DNA from: Girardinichthys multiradiatus
Taxonomy: Eukaryota > Chordata > Actinopteri > Cyprinodontiformes > Goodeidae
Direction: 5' to 3'
Assembly (NCBI RefSeq): GCF_021462225.1
Contig: NC_061808.1
Location: 25,395,119-25,459,118, forward strand
DNA length: 64,000 nt
Positions 32,738 through 64,000 of the stretch are shown here, piece by piece. Both the position numbers and the translations under genes were made by a program. The notes under the pieces are model-generated. The model made no database searches, was not told the DNA's origin, and worked only from the letters and a program-made list of their open reading frames with translations. Every line of letters starts with the position of its first letter. The stretch's first letter is position 1.

Positions 32738-34254
32738 TCTCTGAAAAGGCCATGCTGAGTTGAGAGAGTAGATCTATTACAGCTTATCACTAAAGGACAG
32801 GCCAACGGCGCACGCTGGTGAAATATAGCCGCTGTCACCACTGCCGCCGAATGCGACCCATATACGAGGCTCACCAAGCTGTAAGGACGATGGAAGAGGG
32901 AAGAGGAGGGAGGGAGAGTGGAGCACAGGAGCCAATATCAGCCCCTTAATTCAAATTAATCGGAAGATTTCCTAGCTTGATGCAAACCATTTGACAGTGA
33001 TTTGGCACACAATTAACCTTGTCTCCCTTTCGCCTTTGCACCTCTGTCCCCTCCTCAGTTTTAGTCATCTGCGTTGTTCTTTCCGACTCCCCCTGCTGTA
33101 TTGTCATGCTCCTTTGACTCAGTCCTTTTGATTATGAACCAAATGGGGATGATTATGTTTTATGAGATAACCGGCACTCCCCGATCTTGTTTGCCAATTG
33201 AATAAGTTCTGAATCACCGACATGCACGTAGCGTGACGTGATGTGGGAGCCTCATCTTTGGGGTTTTCAATTAAGATGAAAGGTGAGATCTTTTCTGAGT
33301 AAAGAAAATAATTTTTATGAAGCACGTTTTGATTTTTGTTCTTTGCTACGTTTTTCCTATGTTTACAATGTGGGCCTCAGCCTTGTGTATGTGCTACAAT
33401 ACCTGTCCAAAACATGATAGATTTCCATTCAGTGGCCTGTTTTAAAGACGGTCGAACCTTCAGCAGCATCCTTTCAGCTAGATTTTACTCACTGCTTTTA
33501 TAGCCCTTTTCACCTTGGGTTGCAGTTCATGACACCAAGCAGCCTACAGCTGTCAAACAGAAGTGAACAACTGGACTGTTAAAGTGGGGGAGGGAGGTTT
33601 GCAAAATGATGAAGCTAAACAAGGGAAGGTGTGTGAAAGCACCACTTATACACGATAAATAATGACTTCTGAATATTGAAGCCACCGTTTGATTCCTACT
33701 TTGAAGAATAAAGCAGAGGAGTTCATACCTTCTAAAAACTAGACATTTATAGACTTTTTATTATGGCTATTTAAAATTAAAGTGAGCTTCTTGTTTCAGT
33801 AATACTACATTGCTATTTGCTTACCTGGATAATCTAAGAAACCTTTGCATGTTTGTTTGTTGGTAAAGATGCATTAATCAGAATTTTCTAGCCAATTTCT
33901 GATTTATTTATTTTTACCAAGAGGTCCCTTCAGATTAATGTCTTTTTCAAGGAAGAACTGACCAAGAAAGTACACCACTACAAATTGGCAGTACAACCTT
34001 AAAGTTTGACAATAAGCTGAAAATGCTGTACAAAAACAAAAGCATAGGCAAGGTGCAAAATAAGAGAATGATATTCTACTACGTACATCTTTACATTAAG
34101 TCTGAGATTTCCAAAGTGCTGCCAAACATTTCCAGATCCAGCATGTTCCATGACAGACAGAGGATGAAAACTCAAACGAATAAATAACAAGTTAGCTGTA
34201 AAACCATTAGCCCTTTTATTGAAAACACAACATACTTTCATTACCTTCTTACAC

Positions 34255-34669
34255 CTTTTCTGGTTCCTCTTGTTTCATTAAGTTCATCAGTGATCATGTG
34301 TATCACAATGAGATTGCAACATTCAAAGCCTGGTGTGATAATCACCACCTTATGCTGAATACCAGTAAGACAAAGACTCTTGATCCTAGGGGATAAATGA
34401 CAAAAATGTTATTTAACAGGTGCACACCTTTAAAAACCTTGGTATCATCATGTGCAACACTGTGCTGGAGCACCCATGGTGACTACTTGTGCTCCAGATT
34501 AGCCCAAAGACTACATTTCTACACAGACAGGGTGTTTGGAGTCCAATCTGAGATCATGCACATTTTTTTATAATGCTGTCTTTGGCAGTATAATTAGAAA
34601 TGACATGGGTGTTTGGTTTGGCTCACTTACAGTTTTGCTTAAATTTAGACTCGTGAACATACAGGGGTT
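34255..34669 (+). mobile_element. LINE reverse transcriptase fragment (Rex1/CR1-like)
   Basis: In shifting frames the plus strand encodes WCDNHHLMLNTSKTK, then a block for a KTLVSS-like region, RLAQRLHFYTDRVFGV, and an AVFGSIIRNDMGVWFG stretch. This order matches the part of a CR1/Rex-type RT just after the catalytic box (WCD...LN..KTKE; LK.LG; A..RLYFLR; ..S....WFG). Stops and frameshifts present. Tc1 copy C is inserted at its right edge. Confidence 0.65.
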
Positions 34670-34671
34670 GG

Positions 34672-35931
34672 ACAATGAAACTGAAACACCTGTCATTTTA
34701 GTGTGGGAGGTTTCATGGCTAAATTGGACCAGCCTGGTAGCCAGTCTTCATTGATTGTACATTGCACCAGTAAGAGCAGAGTGTGAAGGTTCAATTAGCA
34801 GGGTAAGAGCACAGTTTTGCTCAAAATATTGAAATGCACACAACATTATGGGTGACATACCAGAGTTCAAAAGAGGACAAATTGTTGGTGCACGTCTTGC
34901 TGGCGCATCTGTGACCAAGACAGCCAGTCTTTGTGATGTATCAAGAGCCACGGTATCCAGGGTAATGTCAGCATACCACCAAGAAGGACGAACCACATCC
35001 AACAGGATTAACTGTGGACGCAAGAGGAAGCTGTCTGAAAGGGATGTTCGGGTGCTAACCCGGATTGTATCCAAAAAACATAAAACCACGGCTGCCCAAA
35101 TCACGGCAGAATTAAATATGCACCTCAACTCTCCTGTTTCCACCAGAACTGTCCGTCGGGAGCTCCACAGGGTCAATATACACGGCCAGGCTGCTATAGC
35201 CAAACCTTTGGTCACTCATGCCAATGCCAAACGTTGGTTTCAATGGTGCAAGGAGCGCAAATCTTGGGCTGTGGACAATGTGAAACATGTATTGTTTTCT
35301 GATGAGTCCACCTTTACTGTTTTCCCCACATCCAGGAGAGTTACGGTGTGGAGAAGCCCCAAAGAAGCGTACCACCCAGACTGTTGCATGACCAGAGTGA
35401 AGCATGGGGGTGGATCAGTGATGGTTTGGGCTGCTATATCATGGCATTCCCTTGGCCCAATACTTGTGCTAGATGGGCGTGTCACTGCCACGGACTACCG
35501 AACCATTCTTGAGGACCATGTGCATCCAATGGTTCAAACATTGTATCCTGAAGGCGGTTCCGTGTATCAGGATGACAATGCACCAATACACACAGCAAGA
35601 CTGGTGAAAGATTGGTTTGATGAACATGAAAGTGAAGTTGAACATCTCCCATGGCCTGCACAGTCACCAGATCTAAATATTATTGAGCCAGTTTGGGGTG
35701 TTTTGGAGGAGTGAGTCAGGAAACGTTTTCCTCCACCAGTATCACGTAGTGACCTGGCCACTATCCTGCAAGAAGAATGGCTTAAAATCCCTCTGACCAC
35801 TGTGCAGGACTTGTATATGTCATTCCCAAAACAAATTGACGCTGTATTGGCTCCAAAAGGAGGCCCTACACCATACTAATAAATTATTGTGGTCTAAAAC
35901 CAGGTGTTTGAGTTTCATTGTCCAACCCCTG
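34672..35931 (+). mobile_element. Tc1/mariner element, DD36E family, copy C
   Basis: The 1260-bp element has ~31-bp inverted repeats identical in type to copy A, with one mismatch between ends. It is flanked by TA (34670-34671 and 35932-35933). The transposase frame runs on the plus strand. Confidence 0.95.
34848..35714 (+). pseudogene. Tc1/mariner transposase (DD36E), truncated by a nonsense codon
   Basis: 288 codons, nearly the same as copy A from the start (MGD.PEFKR) through both HTH regions and the DDE triad, including the Glu in NIIEPVWG. A TGA about eight residues after that Glu replaces the Arg codon seen in copy A, a C-to-T change at CpG. About 55 codons of the C-terminal region follow in the same frame. 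The stop differs from that in copy A, so the two copies were inactivated independently. Confidence 0.88.
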
Positions 35932-35933
35932 TA

Positions 35934-36845
35934 GTTAGAACACCTATGAAAATGATTGGGTTGCATTTTCAGCCTCTCCCCTTAAAGTCTGTTTATGTTT
36001 TTATTTGTGTGAAATGCAGCTGTTACCTTTTGCTTTTTGGTACGTTTGGGTCATTTTAGTACAATGAGGATCAGCCTCAATTAAATAGATGGACATGTGG
36101 CGGTGAGCACAGAGAAATATTTGTGCTTTTATTAACTACGGAAGCTTTGCTGTCATAGATGAAGAGATGAGGAGAGGGAAGTGCATTTGTCATGACAATA
36201 TACAGTATCTGTGCCAGCATAATATTGTTTAAGGAATCATTGTCTGAGGTTTTCAGAGACTCTGCCTCAGCACATGTGACAGGAGACTCCACAGCATGAC
36301 AGCTACGTGACAGTACTGTCAAAGAGTAAAAACTTGCTGATGTAACACTCTGGCAACGAGAGTTGGGTTTAACAAACACCTGCATTAGAGCAAATATCCA
36401 TGCAAACACTGTAGGCTGGTTTGCAGCTGTAAGCAAGATTAGATTTCTGAGAAGCACTAAGAACTTGGTATAAGTTTAGGGTTGGTTTAGGTTAGTGTTA
36501 TGAATTATGAGCCAAAATCCATAAAATTCATGTTTGTTGTTGAAGTTTTCTTTGCACAAATACAGTATCTCAAAGCTTAGTGAGTGTTCACAATAAAACA
36601 GGAAGCAATTTTTCGGACAACGCTAAAAATGATTGAACCTCAAAATGTATTTACTGTATAGTTTAGCAGGTTGGGCTTTTAAATGTGCACAGCAATCACA
36701 TGAGGGAGAAATGATTTAGGGGATTCTTTTATATATAGGGAGATTTAAATTTTCTTGAGGTTGTAGATACTCAAAATACCAAAAGGAGATGGCATAACTC
36801 ATGTAGTTTACACCAAGCAGAGATTTAGGTAAAACACAGTTAGAA
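35934..36845. other. No gene seen
   Basis: No recognised motif in the short frames, including a 126-codon minus-strand frame at 36077-36457. Confidence 0.4.
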
Positions 36846-36847
36846 TT

Positions 36848-37765
36848 AGAGTGCCTTGCAAAGGTATTAATAGTGTGAACTAATGTCAACATTTTCATAT
36901 TATGTCACAATACGACCAAAGAAACGTAAGTTATTGGAGTTTCATGTAACAGACCAACACAAAGTAGAGCATAATTGTGAAGTGAAAGGAAAAGGGTAAT
37001 TGTATTTTTAAAATGTTTGGGTATTGAATGTCTAAAAGGTTTAGCATGGATTTGTATTCAGCCCCTCTGAGTCAGCAAACTGTAAAACCACATTTTACTG
37101 CAATTACAGCTGCACGTCTTTTGAAATGAGTCTTTTTTCACATTCTACTGTCAGTATAGCTGAAGCTCTTACCCCGAACTCAATTCTTTTGCAGCTTCCA
37201 ATAAGATTTTATTCAGGACTGCCGTGTTTGTACCTCCATCCATCTTCCCATAAACTCTCCAGCATCCCTTGTCCTTGCTGAAGAAACGTATCTCCCCAGC
37301 ATGAGGTTGCCTCTGCCATGTTTGACCACAAACCAAAAAGTTTCCATTTGGTCTTACCTGACTAGAGTACTTTTTTCCACGTGCCCCCTACATGGCTTTA
37401 TATGACAAAAGCTGTCTTCTTGACATTTTTATATAATGGTCAGATTCGTGGAAGGCATGGCTCACTCTATATGAAATTTTATAAACTTACCCTTTTTTAA
37501 ACTTCTCCTTAAATGTGTCCTCAACCAATCTGGTGTGTTCCGTAGTCTTCTGCTGTGTGTCCACTGAAGTTATTTAATAAATCTCTGGGACTTTCAAAAA
37601 ACTTTAAAATATTAAAAGTGGATTTCTTTTTAGGGTATCAGAGTAAAGGGGGCTGAATACAAATGCAGACCACACTTTTCAGATTTTCATTTGTGATAAA
37701 TTTAGAAAACCATATATCATTTTCCCATTTACTTCACAGTTAGTCAAAATTTGAAAACTTTCAGC
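36848..37765 (-). mobile_element. Old Tc1 transposon remnant
   Basis: It starts with GTGCCTTGCAAAGGTATTAATA, a familiar old fish Tc1 terminus. It includes the TGCAATTACAGCTGCACG and CATCTTCCCATAAACTCTCCAGC...CCCCAGCATGAGG blocks that encode transposase on the minus strand. It ends near AACCATATATCATTTTCCCATTTACTTCACAG. Same broad family as the 25085 and 48080 remnants. Confidence 0.75.
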
Positions 37766-37769
37766 TCTG

Positions 37770-38692
37770 TCTGATCAGCCAAAAACCTCTCAATAGATTA
37801 TGTAACAATATAAAATTTTAAGTAATAAATAATCTCCACGGCTCAGCCTTCCCTCATCATTTGTTGTTCCAATGTACTGTTTTATGAAATGTTAGACAAA
37901 TTGAGAGAGATCAGATAAAAGGTATTGGATCAAGTTTTGCCTTTATTTTCATAATGTGAAAGCACTGAGCCTCATTGTACAAACGATGCACACGCACCAT
38001 GCAAGCACGCAGATTATATTCATAGGTGCAAGGCAGCAGCTTCGGTCCCCACATGACTCACGACACAGCCTTGTAAAAAGGCTTAGCAAGGTAGGAGGGG
38101 ATAAGCAGCACTCTTCATGTGCTTTGAAGCAGATGTAAGCATGTTGGCCCATTCTCTGCTCTCACTCTGACTTACTCATTTTTTTTGTAGGTGCATGTTG
38201 GTGTGCTCATTTGACTCTTAAGCATGAAGCCAAACTTCACGACTATTAATGTAACCTGATCAGCCCACTGAAAACGAAGCAAATCTGTTGTGAGGGAAAT
38301 GGGGCAGGAATTAGCTCCCTTAATCCACAACGGCTTTTTTTTTTAGCTTACAAGGTATTTTGCCATTTATCTGAATGCACTTCTTAGCATGCTTTTTTTT
38401 TTACAACTAGTGGTTCTGTAGACTGATGCCTGCCATTCTTTGAGATGACAAATTTCAGGATTCCTTTACTGCAAGTGATGATAAATTTCATACTTGTTAC
38501 AAAGCCATGATACAAATGAATTGAAATTGGTTGATTAAATATGAATTTCAGTTCATTTAGTTCCTTTTAGTTCTTTTCAGCTTGGAATGAATAAATTATA
38601 ACCTAATCTATGAACACAGTGACTGTCTCCATTGGGCTTTCAGCTTTAAGGCTGTCTTGTGTTAAAATTAAATGTCTTTGTTCTTCCTTTAG
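37770..38692 (+). other. Upstream pak5 intron sequence with splice acceptor
   Basis: No other gene seen. The interval ends in a pyrimidine-rich tract and AG at 38691-38692, the 3' splice site of the first visible pak5 exon. Confidence 0.7.
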
Positions 38693-60905
<22,213 letters not shown>

Positions 60906-62481
60906 CCTCCTGGCCTAAAGCTGTCCTCTTCCACACTAAAAACACGTTTATTCACCCCTAAACGGTGGCACCACCCTCACCCAGTCGAAACAACCTACTG
61001 CGTGGTGGCCCGCCACTAACACCTGTAACCGTAGATTAGCCTGAGGAATATTTTAATATGTTTAAAAACACATGCACACAGAAAAGAAGAAAAAAAATGT
61101 CTACAGCTTCAACAGGAGAAAACGAGCGTCCAGTGGCAGAGGAGCTATCTGGATGCACTTTTCTTTCTTCCTAGACTCAGAGTCTTTAGCTGCACGTAGA
61201 CTCATAGTAGCCATCAGCCTTCCACAGCTTCAGAAGGGTGTGCTGAGGTGCTGGTGAGGCGGAAGGACCTATGTGACCCCATTGCTCCAAAGTAGAGCAG
61301 CAGAGGGCCAAGCAATCAGCGTGAGGAGAGAGGCTTTTGACCGTCATTGGTCCATCATTTAGAGGGACAGGCTGCGTCCTAGCAGCTTGGATGCAGACAA
61401 GGTCACTCACATCTCTCTTTTCACACACATGTCAAACACGAAAATGTATTTTAGAGCAACTTGTAACATTTTCTGTACAGTTTTGATAATTTGCAGTATT
61501 TTATTGTGTCGTAACTATTGTGATATGAGCAGTATTAAATAGAATTTCTGCAGAGATCTTTCCTACTGTTTATAATCCAGTTTTTGCTTAAAGATATAAG
61601 AGATATTCCAAATAAATCCAGCTAAACCTAACTGTTACTAAAAGTACTTAATATATTTATGATCTCACATTTGTAGACAGAACTTCCATTAAATGTTTAA
61701 AAAAAGGGTCAGAATTTTTTATGACATTTGGAAGTATTTATTTATTTATTGGAATCAGGGGGATATTTTTTATTTTTAGGGTGGCCTTTTTTGTTTTGTT
61801 TTTTTTTTTTTGTTTGTTTATTTATGTTCCTAATGCACGTTAACAAACAATGATATCAGTTGCTATATCATCCAAGCAATACCCCAAACCTATGTGTAAA
61901 ACCACTAAGCCCTGCTTTTATGATACCGTAACACCATGCATTTAAATGTAGCACAGATTGAGTGGATTTGGCAAAAAAGGGTTTTCTTGTCTTTTTTTCT
62001 TTCATATTAGCAGTTCTAAAGGGTTTCTTTAAATACTTAGAAGTACCTCCCCAGCACACAGAGATCAGGATGATGACAAAAAAAAGTCTACTCACATCCT
62101 CACTGTCATTGCCCCACCTCAGTCTCCTGCCTTCACCGGAACCGTGCTGCCATTCTCATCTCCAGTCGGACCAGGGGAAAAGTGTTATCCTCCTTCCTAC
62201 ATCCTCTTTACCCATCCGTCACTGTGATATGTACATATGACTGTGAGCGTGGGTCTGTGTTTGTCGCAGAGCAAAAGAGTCGGAGCGTGTTTATCTCTGT
62301 ACAGCATCTGAAAGCGTGTGCCTGCGTGTTGTTTGTGCGTGTGCCGCCAGCTAATCCCTGACACTAGGTCAACATCTGAATGAGTTAAACTTATTTGTGG
62401 TTTTGGCTTGTACAGTGATATTGCATGTTTGTTATCAGTGAAGCTGGTTTCAATTAAAAAAAGAAACACACATAAAATAAA
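60906..62481 (+). other. pak5: Putative pak5 3' untranslated region
   Basis: No coding content. AATAAA signals are at 61611-61616 and 62476-62481; the second is followed by a GT-rich GATGTGTTGCATGG stretch, as at real cleavage sites. The end point is inferred; either signal, or a later one, could be used. Confidence 0.5.
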
Positions 62482-63395
62482 ACATCAAGATGTGTTGCAT
62501 GGATTTTTCTTTCATCACCTTTTCCGATCTCCTCGACGTCTCTCTCTCGGTGTCTCATATCAAGCAGGGATGATTTTTGTTGTTAACAGCACACTGTTGG
62601 TTTGCTCTAGAGAGCTGTGTTCAATCATCATCACTTTATTTTCTCTTTGTTTTTTTAAGTCTTTCATGTTTTCTAAATTCAAAAGTTTTCATTTCAAACA
62701 ACTCCACCCCAACTTCACCTCTTAGGAGAGAAGCAAAACGACACATCCATGGATTGGTGTTCCTATAATATATTATGTTATTGCTCTTTCTTTCCTATAA
62801 GCTATTTTCCACTGAAACAGTAATGGAATATTGATTTAGTTCAGACAAAGAATGGAGCTTCTTTCTCAGAGAAGGAGGCATGAGCCCAGTGAATGAAAAC
62901 ATGAAATGTATGGGGATGAAGGTGGCTACAGCCTTCTGAACAGGAAAACATTTTTTATGTTGTTAAAAATGTGTAATAAGGATAAAGCTATAATGGATTA
63001 TATCAATGTTCATAAACCCAAAATCTTCCTAACCTTTCAAAAACAAAAGAGGAATTTATTTTTCTTTTCAGAGAGATATCTATGTTAAATTAAAAATAAA
63101 TGAGGACTCTCATGATTCAGAACTGGTGAAAATAAACACAAAATTTAACATTCTAATCAAAATGAATAAATGTGACAAGTATTTATAATGAATAAAATCA
63201 AGAATTCGATGTATTATTATATTAGTCTACACAGTACTGCTTATTAAAATAATAAAAATCTATGAAAATAACACCAGACATAACAAAAATTAAACCCAAT
63301 TAAAACCTCCAAATGACCAGGAACGTATGGGTTTTTCGGATGGTCAAAGGAATATACCTAACATTAATCTAAGAATGAAAAGTGCAATAGTAAAA
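62482..63395. other. No gene seen downstream of pak5
   Basis: AT-rich sequence without recognised coding or repeat content. Confidence 0.45.
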
Positions 63396-63399
63396 GTCA

Positions 63400-64000
63400 A
63401 TACCACAGTCAACTTTGCTTTCAGGACTAGTCGTCCTGTTAAAAAATTTGTGTGGTCTCCACAAAGCTGGCCTTAATGAAACAGCAGCAAGAAGAAAGCC
63501 ACTTTTGAAAGACTGGCAGAAGAAGTCCAGTTTGCCACAAGTCATGTGATTTAAGGTGCTCTGGTCAGATGAGTCCACAACAAAAATTTTGACCAACATG
63601 CAAAACACTGTGGAGGACAATTAAAACTGCACATCAACCACAGCACAATGTCACCACTGTGAAGCATAGTTGTGGCAGCAGCATGCTGCGGAGATACTTT
63701 TTTCAGCAGGGAAATGGTAGCTGTTCAGAGTTTATATGAAGATGACTGGAGCTAAATACAGGGCAATCTTTGGAAAAAACAAACTCTCAGAGGGTGCAGA
63801 AGACGAGACTGGGGGAGAGTTTCAACTTTCAGCAGGACAACTGCCGTAAACATGCAACCAGAGCTACAATCTAATAGTTTCATCAAAGCATATACATGCA
63901 CTTATAATAAATGCCATAGTCCAGACCTAAATCCTACTGAGAACCTTTAGCATAAATGTGAAAGTTCACAGATGATCTCTGTCCATTCCGACTGACCTTG
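63400..64000 (+). mobile_element. Old Tc1 transposon remnant, runs out of window
   Basis: Plus-strand transposase debris: CTCTGGTCAGATGAGTCC encodes the LWSDES block with the first catalytic Asp. TTTCAGCAGGACAACTGCC matches the QQDN block with the second Asp. AGTCCAGACCTAAATCCTACTGAGAACCT encodes SPDLNPTENL with the Glu. The order is correct, but frames shift between blocks and stops are present. Confidence 0.85.

Larger units (their letters stand above)
30876..34250. other. No gene seen: 3.4 kb non-coding
   Basis: Contains the hairpin at 31697-31735, a pyrimidine-rich block at 32320-32690 and the pentanucleotide array at 32691. No splice-bounded exon with recognisable protein content. Confidence 0.4.

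Noticed and set aside
34748..35215. 155-codon minus-strand ORF in Tc1 copy C (and its twin at 9802-10269)
   Set aside because: Antisense shadow of the transposase; conserved only because the transposase is.

Overview
The window looks like nuclear DNA of a teleost fish. The evidence is AT-rich sequence, very short introns (82 and 95 bp) beside long ones, many Tc1/mariner elements with TA target duplications, CpG-rich non-LTR retrotransposons of a type common in fish, a fish-type tRNA-derived SINE, and a gammaretrovirus-like endogenous retrovirus. The only host gene I can support is a group II p21-activated kinase, best matched to pak5 (PAK7), on the plus strand. Nine coding exons run from 38693 to the stop codon at 60905 and encode 674 residues. 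They cover the region after the CRIB domain and the whole kinase domain. The exon for the first ~70 residues (polybasic/CRIB part) was not found, so bases 1-38692 are probably upstream intron and/or 5' flank.

Layout. 1-6581: minus-strand endogenous retrovirus with 5' LTR (6209-6581), tRNA-Tyr-type primer-binding site, a duplicated 95-bp leader unit, gag and pol debris, and an uninterrupted 588-codon env ORF that has lost its membrane anchor. 7670-8896: 5'-truncated LINE. 9083-10355 and 34672-35931: two copies of a DD36E Tc1/mariner family. 16385-18003: a repeat-like segment with an unrecognised 143-residue membrane-protein ORF. 21658-23268: Tc1 element with ~205-bp inverted repeats and an uninterrupted 334-residue DD34E transposase. 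25-38 kb: old Tc1 remnants, a SINE, a LINE RT fragment and simple repeats.

38.7-60.9 kb: pak5 exons. The 11.6-kb intron after the first visible exon holds a full-length but dead LINE with a 14-bp target duplication (43079-46376), a second LINE fragment, and a Tc1 element nested inside an older Tc1 remnant. 60906 to about 62.5 kb is the putative 3' UTR. The last 600 bp is another Tc1 remnant.

The mobile elements do not form a pathway with pak5. Together they show successive insertions into non-coding sequence in and around a conserved signalling gene. The least explained objects are the 143-residue ORF at 16490-16921 and the anchorless env ORF at 275-2041. Repeat-family names are from recognition by eye, not from a database search.
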